The notes: generated by a model from the sequence alone, not told the origin. Counted from the first letter of the stretch, positions 1-14,987 are shown. The stretch: 64,000 bases of DNA from Deinococcus seoulensis (GCF_014648115.1 NZ_BMQM01000009.1:80670-144669); one strand, 5' to 3'. Made by a program: numbers and translations.

Positions 1-212
1 TCGCGGCGCGCGCGGAGGTTCCCGGCGGCGTCCACGCGCACGCTCAGGCCCAGTTCGGCAGCCCAGGCGCTCAGGTACGCGGTCACGTCGCGCGTGGGCG
101 GGCTCAGAAACGTGCGGGTGATCTCGCCCGGCACCTCGGTCAGGCGCGCGAGATCCAGGCAGGCGGCGCGGGCGCGAGCGGCCAGCCCAGCGATAGGGTC
201 GATTTCAGTCAT
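1..212 (-). CDS. Allantoate amidohydrolase-like M20 family hydrolase (N-terminal part only)
   Basis: Only the first 70 or so residues are inside the window; the gene runs off the left edge. The protein starts at the ATG at 212 and reads MTEIDPIAGLAARARAACL, followed by a stretch like the N-terminus of allantoate amidohydrolases and N-carbamoyl amino acid hydrolases (EITRTFLSP, then a second block ending VRVDAAGNLRAR). These are binuclear-metal M20 enzymes that release ammonia and CO2 from ureido compounds. Its start overlaps the stop of the malate-synthase-like gene by 8 nt, so the two are probably translationally coupled. The urate operon 11 kb away supports allantoate as substrate; a carbamoyl amino acid or beta-ureidopropionate cannot be excluded without the metal-binding region. 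Confidence 0.7.
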   Translation of the reverse strand, partial: MTEIDPIAGLAARARAACLDLARLTEVPGEITRTFLSPPTRDVTAYLSAWAAELGLSVRVDAAGNLRARR

Positions 213-1626
213 GCGGCATCCTTTCAGGTGGGTCGGTGAGGTTCAACCGCGCCGCCTCGGCCGGGAAGTACGCGGGCGGCGCGGGGTTCAGGACGAGGTG
301 GTCGAGCAACTGCGCCTCGGGCGCGTCGTCCGGGCAGAGGCGGCGGCGCAGCGCGCGGTAGGTGTCGGGCGTGAGGGCATCGCCCCCGCCGAGGGGCGCG
401 CGGACCGTCACCCACTGCCACAGCAGCGCGCGCGCCAGTTCCGCCGTGGCGGTGTCCTCGATGCGCCCGCCGCGCGTCACGACGCCCTGTCCGGCCAGCC
501 ACGCGCGGAACACGTCCAGCGCGAGGCCCGCCGTGTCCAGCACCTCGGCCCCCTCAAGCGGGCCGGGGTGGGGCAGGTCCAGCAGTCGCCCGCGCGTGAC
601 CGGAACCACATCTGAAGCGGCAGGCGGGGCTCGCAGGCCCTCGCGCACGGCGTCCAGCAACTCGGGCAGGCCCGCCCAGGCCCCCTGGAAGCCCTGCGCG
701 GCCTCGCGGGCCTTGTCGGCGCGCACGGCGTCCAGCGCGGGCTGCGGGTCGCGGGGGTCCGGCGCGACGGCCGCCGTGCCGCCCACCGCCTGCGCCCCGC
801 GTGCCCGGCACACGTCCACCAGCGCCTGCGCGTAGGCCTGCATGGCGTCCAGGTCCATGCCCAGCCCTGCGCGCGGCGGGACCGGGCGGCCCAGGTCCGC
901 GCCCACCGTCTTCACGAGGCTGAACACGTAATCCCAGCGCCCGGCGTTCAGCCCGAACGCCCAGTCGCGCAGCGTGAACAGCAGCGCGTCGGCGGCCAGC
1001 AGGCCAGGGAACGTCTCGACTTGCAGGCAGACGCGCAGCGTGCCGCGCCCCAGGCCCAGATGCGCCTCGGCCAGCGCCAGCGCGTCCGCCCAGACCTGCG
1101 CCTGCGCGACCGATTCCAGTTTCGGCAGGTACAGGTGTGGCGTGCGGCCCGCCCCGGCCGTTAGCCCTGCTCCTGCGGTGAGAAGCGCGGCGAGGTCGCA
1201 CAGCGCCGCGCGGCCCGGCTGCCCGCCGAAAGGTTCGTGCGCCTCCAGCGCGTACAGCGCCCGTGGCCTCGCCAGCAGCGGCACCGCGGCCGCCAGCCAC
1301 TCCGGCAGCGCCGCGTAGGCCGCCGCCACGTTCGCGCGGGTGGGCGAGAAGGTATCGTCGAAGTCGATCACGACCGCGTCTGCTCCACTGACCAGGGCGG
1401 CGCGCAGGGCGTGCAGGTCGCTGGCCTCCACGATCAGTTCCGCGCGGCCCGGCCGCAGGTCGGCGGGGACCGGCGCGGCGCGGTAATCCGGGAGGGGCTC
1501 GGGGGCAGCCGGTGTGGTGTGGTCCAGATCGGTGCCGTCCAGCTGGGCGCAGCGGTCGGCCAGGGCCGCGTGCAGCTGCGCGGCCAGTTCGCGGGCGGCG
1601 GGGGAGAGGAGGGGCGCGGCGCTCAC
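205..1626 (-). CDS. Diverged malate synthase-like protein (aldolase-type TIM barrel)
   Basis: About 473 residues, a paralogue of the malate synthase A encoded 1 kb away. Shared blocks are IDFDDTFSPTRAN (canonical copy ADFEDASSPTWEN), a glutamate in VETFPGLLAADALLF, GLNAGRWDYVFS, and the C-terminal EDTATAELARALLWQW that carries the presumed catalytic aspartate. Other blocks differ: RPRGWHLPEKH becomes RPRALYALEAH, and DGTWVAHP becomes QGAWAGLP. The enzyme may therefore condense acetyl-CoA with glyoxylate or with a related 2-oxo acid. The start is uncertain. The longest frame opens at a GTG at 1695, but the GTG at 1626 fits the family N-terminus better; neither has a good ribosome-binding site. 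It lies between an IclR regulator and an allantoate hydrolase, which suggests use of purine-derived glyoxylate. Confidence 0.75.
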   Translation of the reverse strand: MSAAPLLSPAARELAAQLHAALADRCAQLDGTDLDHTTPAAPEPLPDYRAAPVPADLRPGRAELIVEASDLHALRAALVSGADAVVIDFDDTFSPTRANVAAAYAALPEWLAAAVPLLARPRALYALEAHEPFGGQPGRAALCDLAALLTAGAGLTAGAGRTPHLYLPKLESVAQAQVWADALALAEAHLGLGRGTLRVCLQVETFPGLLAADALLFTLRDWAFGLNAGRWDYVFSLVKTVGADLGRPVPPRAGLGMDLDAMQAYAQALVDVCRARGAQAVGGTAAVAPDPRDPQPALDAVRADKAREAAQGFQGAWAGLPELLDAVREGLRAPPAASDVVPVTRGRLLDLPHPGPLEGAEVLDTAGLALDVFRAWLAGQGVVTRGGRIEDTATAELARALLWQWVTVRAPLGGGDALTPDTYRALRRRLCPDDAPEAQLLDHLVLNPAPPAYFPAEAARLNLTDPPERMPHD

Positions 1627-1694
1627 GTGCGCCCGCCGGTGGGGGGGATCGCCATGCGCCGCAGCATAGGCCGCGCGCCGTGGTCCGGGCGCCA

Positions 1695-1766
1695 CCCGTC
1701 CAGCCCGGTCAACCCATCCAGCCCGGTCAACTCTGCCAGCCCACTCACCCTGTCCAGCCCAGCCGC
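1695..1766. repeat. Four-unit 18-bp tandem repeat
   Basis: Four 18-bp units built on (C/T)CAGCCC occupy 1695-1712, 1713-1730, 1731-1748 and 1749-1766. The first two differ at one base; the last two are more diverged. The array covers the end of the IclR gene and the spacer before the malate-synthase-like gene. Confidence 0.6.
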
Positions 1767-2566
1767 GCCCCGATCCGCGCGGCCGCCGCCTGCGCCGCCG
1801 CCAGGAAGCGCGGCACGTCCCCCGGCGTCAGGCGCGAGGTGGGCGCCGAGACGCTCAGGGCCGCCGTGACCTCGCCGCCCACGCCGCGCACCGGGACGGC
1901 CACGCAGCGCACACCGAGTTCTCGTTCCTGATCGTCCAGCGCGAACCCCTGCTCTCGCACGCGTTGCAGTGCGGCCAGCACGGCGTCCGGCGTGGTCAGG
2001 GTGTGCGGCGTGAACGCCACCAGGGGCGCGGCCTCCAGCGCGGCGCGCACCTCGGCCGGGTCGCGCGGGGCCAGCAGCACCTTGCCCACGCCCGAGGCGT
2101 GCAGCGGCGCACTGGCACCCGTCTGCGTGAACATCCGCACCAGTTGCGGCCCCTCCACCTGATGCACGTACGCGGCCTCCAGACCGCTTGCGGCGGGCCG
2201 CAGCACGGCGAGGTTGGCACTCTCGCCCAGTTCGGCCACCAGGGCGCGCATCTCGCTGCCCGCCGCGCCGATCAGTGCCTGCGCGGCGTCGAAGGCGGCG
2301 CCCACCTGATACGCCCGCAGGCCCACCCGGAACAGCCCGGACGCCTCGTCCCACTCCGCGAAGCCCTGCTGCCGCAGCGTTTCCAGCAGCCGGTAGGCGG
2401 TGCTGGGGGACAGTCCGGCGGCGCGCGCCACCTGCGACAGCGTCGCCTCGCGCAGCCCGGCCAGCGCCCACAGCACGCCCAGCCCGCGTTCCAGCGTGCG
2501 GACGCTGCCCGGTGCGTCCGTGCCGCGCGCCCGGCCCGCGCGCGCGCGCGGTTCGTCGCTGCTCAT
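1745..2566 (-). CDS. IclR family transcriptional regulator
   Basis: This 273-residue protein has the IclR layout. An N-terminal winged helix-turn-helix (about residues 24-85: RTLERGLGVLWALAG, then LSQVARAAGLSPSTAYRLLETL) is followed by the ligand-binding domain (GLRAYQVGAAFDAAQ, GVGKVLLA, QGFALDDQERELGVRCVAVPV). IclR proteins often control glyoxylate-bypass or allantoin genes, and this one lies between two malate-synthase-type genes and upstream of an allantoate hydrolase gene, so regulation of glyoxylate or purine-end metabolism is likely. The ATG lies inside an interspersed repeat that fills the gap to aceB. No clear Shine-Dalgarno precedes it, so the start could lie slightly downstream. 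Confidence 0.88.
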   Translation of the reverse strand: MSSDEPRARAGRARGTDAPGSVRTLERGLGVLWALAGLREATLSQVARAAGLSPSTAYRLLETLRQQGFAEWDEASGLFRVGLRAYQVGAAFDAAQALIGAAGSEMRALVAELGESANLAVLRPAASGLEAAYVHQVEGPQLVRMFTQTGASAPLHASGVGKVLLAPRDPAEVRAALEAAPLVAFTPHTLTTPDAVLAALQRVREQGFALDDQERELGVRCVAVPVRGVGGEVTAALSVSAPTSRLTPGDVPRFLAAAQAAAARIGARLGWTG

Positions 2567-2629
2567 ACGGACTCCGGTTGAAGGGGCTGCAAAGACCGCC
2601 GGGTCCGGGCGGATGCGAGTGGAATCCGG
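2564..2629 (+). repeat. Interspersed intergenic repeat, copy A
   Basis: This is one of four copies in the window of an imperfect repeat of about 60 bp. It opens with TACGGACTCCGGTTGAAG, has a small GGGGCTGCAAAG hairpin-like centre, and closes with GGGTCCGGGCGGATGCGAGT. It occupies the whole gap between the stop of aceB and the start codon of the IclR gene, and the IclR ATG lies in its left edge. Confidence 0.8.
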
Positions 2630-2630
2630 G

Positions 2631-4220
<1,590 letters not shown>

Positions 4221-4297
4221 GGGAGTCTCCTGGGGGGCACTGGGGCAGGCGTGGATTTTTCAGAAGCTGAACTTGAATTTCACTGTACGGCAATCAA

Positions 4298-4312
4298 CTT
4301 CACGCTGTGAAG
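4298..4312. promoter_or_regulatory. Palindrome upstream of aceB (candidate operator)
   Basis: CTTCACGCTGTGAAG, two perfect 6-bp arms around 3 bp, lies about 80 bp before the aceB start codon next to the AT-richer stretch likely to hold its promoter. An IclR-type site is one possibility; there is no direct evidence. Confidence 0.35.
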
Positions 4313-4382
4313 CCCCGCAGGTGTGTCCGGCGCAGGAACACCCGCCACACCCGCCATGCAGGCAGACGGGGCGCAGTCACAT

Positions 4383-4421
4383 GAAACTGGCGACCCGATG
4401 CGTGACCGGGTCGCCAGTTTC
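4383..4421. terminator. Perfect 15-bp stem-loop after the DeoR gene
   Basis: GAAACTGGCGACCCG (4383-4397) and its exact complement (4407-4421) enclose a 9-nt loop. It lies 80 bp downstream of the fructose-regulator gene and upstream of aceB. Neither side has a T-run, so it may be a factor-assisted terminator, an RNA stability element, or part of the neighbouring repeat. Confidence 0.5.
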
Positions 4422-4435
4422 ACTGCGGATGTCCG

Positions 4436-4501
4436 CTTCCTCTCCAACTCGCATCCGCTCGGACCCGGCGGGCTTTGCAGCCCCTTCAATCGGAGTCCGC
4501 T
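4436..4501 (-). repeat. Interspersed intergenic repeat, copy B
   Basis: Inverted relative to copy A: CTCTCCAACTCGCATCCGCT leads to GGACCCGGCGGGCTTTGCAG and ends with CTTCAATCGGAGTCCGC. It directly abuts the stop codon of the DeoR gene. It shares its CTCTCC(C/A)ACTCGCATCC flank with copy D at the end of the window. Confidence 0.8.
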
Positions 4502-5269
<768 letters not shown>

Positions 5270-5412
5270 CTGCGCACATCCTAGCGCGCCGGGCGGGTGG
5301 GTATGATCAGGATTGTTCCGTGTGTGTGCGTGGGCGGCGTGGCGTCTGGTGGTTCGTTTTTGCGTTCTGGTCGGTGGTTCTCCCGGTGTGGGTGGCCTGA
5401 CCGGACAGGGAC

Positions 5413-5442
5413 TTGCTTTTCCTGACCCGTGGACCGTATGCT
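5413..5442 (+). promoter_or_regulatory. Probable promoter of the fructose PTS operon
   Basis: TTGCTT (5413-5418) and TATGCT (5437-5442) are separated by 18 bp, giving a transcript start near 5449 and a leader of about 80 nt before the fruB-type gene. The TATGCT hexamer recurs as a -10 elsewhere in the window. Confidence 0.65.
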
Positions 5443-5443
5443 C

Positions 5444-5461
5444 TTAATTGCTCAAAATTAA
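5444..5461. promoter_or_regulatory. AT-rich inverted repeat, candidate FruR operator
   Basis: TTAATT and AATTAA (5444-5449 and 5456-5461) flank 6 bp just downstream of the -10 box. A bound repressor here would block initiation. AT-rich sequence is rare in this DNA, which makes the element stand out. Confidence 0.55.
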
Positions 5462-5530
5462 TCACGATTCGTCAGGAATCAGCAGGTTTGAGTGACGGCC
5501 GCGCCGAATGCGGCCCACCAAGGAGGGCAC

Positions 5531-8013
<2,483 letters not shown>

Positions 8014-8017
<4 letters not shown>

Positions 8018-9021
8018 GCACGCCGCCCATGAGCATGCCGCAAGCACGCCACGGCGGGGCGCGGCGCGTCACGGCGCTGACCATGAATCCCGCGCTGGAC
8101 CTGACCGTCCGCGCCGACGGCTGGCAGCGCGGCGAGGTGAACGCCGGACAGAGCCTGCAACAGGACGCCGGAGGCAAGGGCGTGAACGTCGCCAGCATCC
8201 TCGCGGACTGGAACCGCGCCGGTCAGGACGGCGCGCTCAGCGTCACCGCGACCGGCCTGCTGGGCCGCGACAACGCCGCGCCCTTCGAGGCCCTGTTCCG
8301 CGAGAAGGGCGTCACGGACGCCTTCATCCGCGTGAGCGGCGCGACCCGCGTGGGCGTGAAACTCGTGGACGGCGCCGCGCAGGAAACCACCGACATCAAC
8401 CTGCCCGGCCTGAGCGCCACTCCCGAAACCCTGGCCGAACTGCACGCGACTCTCAGCGCCCTGAGTGCCGACGCGGACGCCTTCGTGCTGGCCGGCAGCC
8501 TCCCGCCCGGCGTGCCCGCCGACTACTACGCCACCCTGACGGCCGGGCTGCGCGCCGCCGGGGTGTTCGTGGCGCTGGACACCAGCGGCGCCGCCCTGAA
8601 CGCCGCGCTGGCCGCGCCGGTCCTGCCGGACCTGATCAAACCCAACATCCACGAACTGGAAGGTGCGCTGGGCCGCCGCCTGAACGGGGACGCCGAGGTA
8701 TTGCAGGCGGCCCGTGACCTAATCGCGCGTGGCGCGCAGATCGTGGCCGTCTCGCAGGGCGAACGCGGCGCGCTGATCGTCACGGCCGCCGGGGCGGTGT
8801 TCGCCCGTCCGCCGCGCGTGCAGGTCCTGAGTACCGTCGGGGCCGGGGACGCCATGGTCGCCGGACTGGTCAGCGCCCACCTGGACGGCCTGAGCGTCGA
8901 GGATGCCGCGCGGCGCGCCACGAGCTTCAGCGCCGGCAGCATCACCCGCCTCGGCCCGCACCTGCCGGACCCCGCCGCGCTGGCCGCGCTGGCCGCGCAG
9001 GTCGAGGTCACGCCCGCCTGA
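8014..9021 (+). CDS. fruK: 1-phosphofructokinase
   Basis: Phosphorylates fructose 1-phosphate, the product of the fructose PTS, to fructose 1,6-bisphosphate. The protein belongs to the PfkB/ribokinase family: [14 protein letters not shown] at the start, [13 protein letters not shown] for sugar phosphate binding, KPNIHELE, and the C-terminal [13 protein letters not shown] anion hole with the catalytic aspartate. About 335 residues from the ATG at 8014, which overlaps the preceding stop; the ATG at 8029 is a possible alternative. Flanking EIIA-HPr-EI and EIIBC genes make the role clear. Confidence 0.95.
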
Positions 9022-9066
9022 ACCTCCCGCCTGCCTGACCTTCCCGCCTGCCTGAACCTTCCGCCG
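9016..9066. repeat. Three-unit 17-bp tandem repeat
   Basis: GCCTGAACCTCCCGCCT and two near copies start at 9016, 9033 and 9050. The first unit contains the fruK stop codon; the rest lies in the spacer before fruA. Confidence 0.65.
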
Positions 9067-9164
9067 GTGCACCCGCACCTGCGCGCCGAATGCCCGCCGT
9101 TCCCCTCCGCCCGCCTCCTGCCACCTCCCTTCCGGCAGCGTCCGTCCTTCCCAGGAGTTCACCC

Positions 9165-10991
<1,827 letters not shown>

Positions 10992-11006
10992 AGCGGGGAC
11001 AGACAG

Positions 11007-11054
11007 ACACAGAGGGGAGGGGCCGCGCTGAACGTGCGGCCCCCCTTTCTGTGT
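11007..11054. terminator. Bidirectional hairpin terminator after fruA
   Basis: GGGGCCGC (11019-11026) pairs with GCGGCCCC (11036-11043). The stem extends outward through ACACAGA (11007-11013) and TCTGTGT (11048-11054), with a CTTTCTG stretch on the right. It lies between the converging fruA and hucR genes. Confidence 0.85.
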
Positions 11055-11098
11055 GTGTACTTCCGCCGACTTCCAGCGCGCTGCCTACTCCCCAGTGT

Positions 11099-11650
11099 CT
11101 ACTCCCTGGCGCCTCCTTCCAGCGCGCCCAGCAGCCGCGCGGCCAGCCTGTCCAGGGTGTCCAGTTCGGCGGGGGTCAGGGCGGCCAGCGCGCGCACCTC
11201 GCGGTGCAGGTGGCCGGGCAGCAGGCGCTCCACGGCGGCGCGTCCGGCGGGCGTCAGCGTGATGCGGGCCGAGCGGCGGTCGCGGTCGTCGGTGCGGCGC
11301 GTGACCAGCCCACGGGCTTGCAGGCGCGCGACGCGGTTGGTGGTGCTGGGGCCACTGACGGCACTCAGTTCGCTCAACTGTCCGGGGCTCAGGCCCTCCG
11401 GCGGGCCGGAACGGTACAGCGTGAGCAGCAGGTCCCACCCGGCGGCGTTCAGGCCCTCGGCGTGCAGGGGGGCGTCCACCTCGGCCTGCAGGGCGGCGCC
11501 CAGGCGGGTCAGGCGCAGCACGCTCAGCATGGGCTGGGCGTTCAGGTCGGGTCGGGTGGCCTGCCAGTCGCGGCGCAGGCGCTCCAGCAGCGCGGCCGTG
11601 CTGGGCCGGGCGTCCTGCGCCGGTCGGGTCTGCGGCGGGTCGGTGGGCAC
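11099..11650 (-). CDS. hucR: Urate-responsive MarR family repressor HucR
   Basis: The 183 residues closely resemble D. radiodurans HucR, which represses uricase and releases DNA on binding urate. Shared stretches as I recall them include LLERLRRDW near the N-terminus, GLNAAGWDLLLTLYRS, the recognition region SGPSTTNRVARL, and wing residues DDRDRRSA. Trp29, Asp73, Arg80 and Arg106 fall where residues tied to urate sensing in HucR are expected. In D. radiodurans the gene is divergent from uricase; here it is the last gene of the urate operon, 7 bp behind HIU hydrolase. Feedback would then act through a site upstream of the whole operon (see 13646). Confidence 0.92.
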   Translation of the reverse strand: MPTDPPQTRPAQDARPSTAALLERLRRDWQATRPDLNAQPMLSVLRLTRLGAALQAEVDAPLHAEGLNAAGWDLLLTLYRSGPPEGLSPGQLSELSAVSGPSTTNRVARLQARGLVTRRTDDRDRRSARITLTPAGRAAVERLLPGHLHREVRALAALTPAELDTLDRLAARLLGALEGGARE

Positions 11651-11657
11651 GCGCCCC

Positions 11658-12077
11658 TCAGCTGCCCCGGTAGGTGCTGTACGACCACGGGCTGACCAGC
11701 AGCGGCACGTGATAGTGCGCGCCCGCGTCGGCGACCGTGAAGCGCAGCGTGATCACATCCAGGAAGGGATCGGCCTGCGTGGGGGCGGCCTGTGTCGTGT
11801 CGGGCGCAGCCGGGTCGGACGGGCGGTGCGCGGCAAAGTACTCCGCGACGTGAAACACCAGTTCGAAGGTGCCGCGCCGCAGCTCGCCGCGCGCAATCAG
11901 GGGCGCGTCGGTGCGGCCGTCGCTGTTGGTGACGGCGCGCGTGACCAGCGTGCGCGTGTCGCCCTGCACGGCGTGCAGTTCCAGCGGGATGCCTGCGGCG
12001 GGGCGGCCGCGCGCGGTGTCCAGCACGTGGGTACTGAGCCCTGCGTGGCTGCCTGTGCTGTTGCCGGTGCCACTCAC
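11658..12077 (-). CDS. pucM: 5-hydroxyisourate hydrolase (transthyretin-like)
   Basis: Hydrolyses 5-hydroxyisourate, the uricase product, to OHCU. About 139 residues. Family signatures are [20 protein letters not shown] near the N-terminus, [27 protein letters not shown], and the invariant C-terminal YRGS. The GTG start at 12077 overlaps the uricase stop (GTGA), which implies coupled translation. A 20-residue acidic and proline-rich insertion (roughly residues 85-105) is longer than in many homologues. All three steps from urate to allantoin are therefore encoded consecutively. Confidence 0.94.
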   Translation of the reverse strand: MSGTGNSTGSHAGLSTHVLDTARGRPAAGIPLELHAVQGDTRTLVTRAVTNSDGRTDAPLIARGELRRGTFELVFHVAEYFAAHRPSDPAAPDTTQAAPTQADPFLDVITLRFTVADAGAHYHVPLLVSPWSYSTYRGS

Positions 12078-13537
12078 TCGCGTTCCACCCAGCCCTCGAT
12101 CACGCCGTACGGTTCGGCGTCCGCGTGGAAGATCGTGCCGCCGTTCTCGATCCCGAAGCGCGCCAGGTCGTACGGAATGTGGTGCCGGTTCGGGAACGAG
12201 AAGTGAATCCGTTCGATGTCCGGGCAGCGGGTCAGGACCGCCTCGCCCAGCCGGTACAGGGTGTGCTGCATGGAGTGCGAGTAGTGGTCCGGGAAGACCT
12301 CCAGCAGCGTGCGGTACACCTCGGCCCACACGGCGTCGTAATCGCATTCGGCGTTCAGGTACGTCCAGCGGGCGGTGACGGTGGTCGCCAGGATGCGGTC
12401 GGTGGTGTCGGGCAGCGTGGTGAAGGTGTCGCGGTGAAAGCCCGCCCAGCCGCTCTGCGTGGTTTTCAGGATGAACAGTTCGTCGATGCCGCTCTCGACG
12501 GTGAAGGTCTGCCCGTCGCCGTCCACTCGGGCGGTGCGTTTGGGCATCTGCCGCACGAAGGCGTGGTCGTGTCCGCCCGCCTGGGCCGGGTCGGGCAGGC
12601 GGTCCCACAGGTGCTCGGTGAAGGTCGCGTACGCGCCGCTCACGCGCGGGCCACCCCTCACGAAGTGCCGGATCAGGTCCTTGCCGAACGCCTCCACGCT
12701 GCCCGTCAGGTGATCCCTGGCCAGCGCGTAGATGGTGTTGCGGACGGTGTCCGTGGCGACCAGTCCGGTGTTGTCCCCGGCCTCGTGCGCGGCGTCGAAA
12801 TCGCCACGCATCCCGACCCGCACCCACACGTCCTTGATGTCGTGGCGGCCCTGCGGCTGGCCCGGCTGGTCACGGAACACCTTGAACAGGCGCACGTCGG
12901 CCTTGCCGTAGTTGTTGCTGCCCAGGCGGACCTTCACGGGCGCGGGGCGGCTGGAGGGGTCGGTGTGGGTGGGGTCGGTCATGGTGGCTCCTGTGGTGTG
13001 AGTGGGGGAGGGAGTGGGGTCGATCAGGTCCAGCACCCGCAGGCGCGCGATGCGCCCGATCTCGTGCAGGGCGGCCCCTCGTTCCTGCTCCGGCGTGTTC
13101 GACAGTCGCTCGCGGGCCGCGCGGAAGATGCTGGCCTTGTCGTGTTCGCGCACGCACACCACGAACGGCAGCCCGAACTGCGTGTGGTACGCGGCGTTCA
13201 GGCGGTGAAATTCGGCGTACTCGTCGGCGCTCAGGCGGTCCAGTCCGGCGCTGGCCTGTTCGCTGGCACTTTCCGGGGTCAGGTCACCGGCAAGGGCGGC
13301 CTTCCCGGCGAGGTCCGGGTGCGCGCGGATCAGTGCGAGTTGCTCGTCGGGCGTGCCGCTGCGGGCGGCGGTCATGAAGGCCTGCGCGGCGGCCTCGGCG
13401 TCCGGGAAGGGGCGGGCGGCGGCCACCTGCGCGGCGTAGCGCGGCGAGTGCTCCAGCACCCCGCTGAAGTGCGCGGCGAAGGCGTCGGTGCTCAGGGCGT
13501 TCAGTTCGGTCAGGGTCAGGCGGGCGGGGCGGGTCAA
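12074..13537 (-). CDS. pucL: OHCU decarboxylase-uricase fusion
   Basis: A bifunctional enzyme of urate breakdown. Residues 1-165 are OHCU decarboxylase ([40 protein letters not shown]). After a Pro/Thr linker, the last 295 residues are cofactor-free uricase ([59 protein letters not shown]). The same fusion order occurs in Bacillus PucL. The start was set at the TTG at 13537 because GGAGG lies 6 nt upstream; the GTG at 13558 is the alternative. The linker contains a methionine with its own AGGAG (12988), so free uricase may also be made. Confidence 0.93.
   Translation of the reverse strand: MTRPARLTLTELNALSTDAFAAHFSGVLEHSPRYAAQVAAARPFPDAEAAAQAFMTAARSGTPDEQLALIRAHPDLAGKAALAGDLTPESASEQASAGLDRLSADEYAEFHRLNAAYHTQFGLPFVVCVREHDKASIFRAARERLSNTPEQERGAALHEIGRIARLRVLDLIDPTPSPTHTTGATMTDPTHTDPSSRPAPVKVRLGSNNYGKADVRLFKVFRDQPGQPQGRHDIKDVWVRVGMRGDFDAAHEAGDNTGLVATDTVRNTIYALARDHLTGSVEAFGKDLIRHFVRGGPRVSGAYATFTEHLWDRLPDPAQAGGHDHAFVRQMPKRTARVDGDGQTFTVESGIDELFILKTTQSGWAGFHRDTFTTLPDTTDRILATTVTARWTYLNAECDYDAVWAEVYRTLLEVFPDHYSHSMQHTLYRLGEAVLTRCPDIERIHFSFPNRHHIPYDLARFGIENGGTIFHADAEPYGVIEGWVERE
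12980..12992 (-). promoter_or_regulatory. Internal ribosome-binding site and ATG before the uricase domain
   Basis: AGGAG (12988-12992 on the minus strand) is followed after 5 nt by an in-frame ATG at 12982-12980, exactly at the domain boundary of the fusion. It may be a second start giving stand-alone uricase, or a relic of two fused genes. Confidence 0.5.
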
Positions 13538-13645
13538 GGGGAACCTCCGGGAACGCACGGGCGAGCGGCAGAAGACTGGAACGACTCGGAAATACTCACT
13601 GCGTTCATCTTTCGGGTAAACCGCGCGGAGCGCGTAGCTTCAATG

Positions 13646-13663
13646 TACTTAGACGGCTAACGA
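13646..13663. promoter_or_regulatory. Candidate HucR operator upstream of the urate operon
   Basis: A pseudo-palindrome containing TACTTAGACGGCTAACG, with TTAG and CTAA arms 4 bp apart, lies about 110 bp before the start codon. It is in the only AT-richer part of the spacer. It resembles the TTAG-rich pseudopalindrome I recall for D. radiodurans hucO; I could not align the two. Confidence 0.5.
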
Positions 13664-13759
13664 ATAACACGCCCAGCGTACCCACCCGGCCCCCCCCTGT
13701 CAAAACGCCTGCCTACCCAGCCGGCCGCCCCCGCAACGCCCGGACCCTGTCAGGACTGC

Positions 13760-14956
13760 GTGCAGACGGAACCTGCTACGATAAACCCGCCAACAACGCT
13801 CCGCGCCCCGTTTCCAGCCGTCACCTCCGACGCCCGGCGAACGGCCACAGGACCGCCGGGAGGTGGAACCGCACACACCGTGACCGAACAACGGCCCCCA
13901 CAATCCGCACCTGCCGGTCCCGAAGCGTCGCGGCTGGCATCACTGCTGGCACTGGGCATCCTGGACACCGACCCGGAACCGCAGTTCGACCGGATCATGG
14001 ACCTCGCCGCCCGGTACTTCCGCGCGCCGTACGGTTCGGTCACGTTCGTGGACGACCACCGCCAGTGGTTCAAGGCATCCACCGGCTTCACAACCCGCCA
14101 GGACCCGCGCGCCGAGTCCATCTGCGCCCTCACGGTCGATCAGCGCGCGCCGCTGGTCATTCCCGACACCCTGCTGGACCCGCGTACCGCCGCGCTGCGC
14201 TCCGTCCGGCACGACCCGCACCTGCGTGCCTACGCCGGGGTGCCGCTCGTCACCGACGACGGGTACGCCGTGGGCACCCTGTGCGTCATGGACACCCGCC
14301 CGCGCGCGTTCAGCGCCGCCGACCTCGACGTCCTGACGCAGTTCTCGGAACTGGTGCTCTCGGAACTGCGCCTGCGACTGGCCCTGCGGGAACTGGACCT
14401 CATGGCGCACACCGACACCCTGACCGGCCTGCCCAACCGCCGCGCCTTCGACCGGGCACTCGCGCTGGCCTGCGCCGCCCCGGCCAGCGGCACGCTGGTG
14501 CTGGGCGTCATGGACCTCGACCGGTTCAAAGCCATCAACGACACCCTGGGCCACGCGGTCGGGGACGCCGTGCTGCGCTTCGTGGCGCAGCGGATCAGCG
14601 CGCTGCTGAGGCCGGGTGAACTGCTCGCCCGGTACGGCGGCGACGAGTTCGCGCTGCTGCTGACCGGCCCGGACGCCGCGCGCCGCGCCCAGCAACTGGC
14701 GACCGACCTGCCCCAGACCCTGCGCATGCCGTCCGGTCTGCGCGTCGGCGTGAGCCTGGGCCTGAGTGGCGCGTCCACCCCAGGCACCCCGGCCGACCTG
14801 CTGCGCCGCGCCGATCAGGCCATGTACCGCGCCAAGCAGGCCGGTCAGGTGACCCCGCTCGACCCGGACCCCCGCACCCCGGACTCAGGCGCACCGGACC
14901 TGGGCGATCCCGCCCCCGCAGCGGACTTCACTGGCCTGCCACCGGTCCGCACCTGA
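13760..14956 (+). CDS. GAF-GGDEF diguanylate cyclase
   Basis: A soluble cyclic di-GMP synthase of up to 398 residues. A GAF sensor (about residues 57-205: LLALGILDTDPEPQFDRIMD, VTFVDDHRQWFKA, YAGVPLVTDDGYAVGTLCVM) is followed by a GGDEF domain (about 215-370: DTLTGLPNRRAFDRAL, MDLDRFKAINDTLGHAVGD, YGGDEFALLL). The GGDEF signature is intact, so activity is expected; no RxxD inhibitory site is visible just before it. The start is uncertain. The frame opens at a GTG at 13760, but a TACGAT -10-like box at 13776-13781 lies inside it, so translation may begin later, for example at the GTG at 13880. A second cyclase gene follows at once. Confidence 0.9.
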   Translation: MQTEPATINPPTTLRAPFPAVTSDARRTATGPPGGGTAHTVTEQRPPQSAPAGPEASRLASLLALGILDTDPEPQFDRIMDLAARYFRAPYGSVTFVDDHRQWFKASTGFTTRQDPRAESICALTVDQRAPLVIPDTLLDPRTAALRSVRHDPHLRAYAGVPLVTDDGYAVGTLCVMDTRPRAFSAADLDVLTQFSELVLSELRLRLALRELDLMAHTDTLTGLPNRRAFDRALALACAAPASGTLVLGVMDLDRFKAINDTLGHAVGDAVLRFVAQRISALLRPGELLARYGGDEFALLLTGPDAARRAQQLATDLPQTLRMPSGLRVGVSLGLSGASTPGTPADLLRRADQAMYRAKQAGQVTPLDPDPRTPDSGAPDLGDPAPAADFTGLPPVRT

Positions 14957-14987
14957 TGCGCGCCCCCCGGGGTCAGGCGGGCAACCG

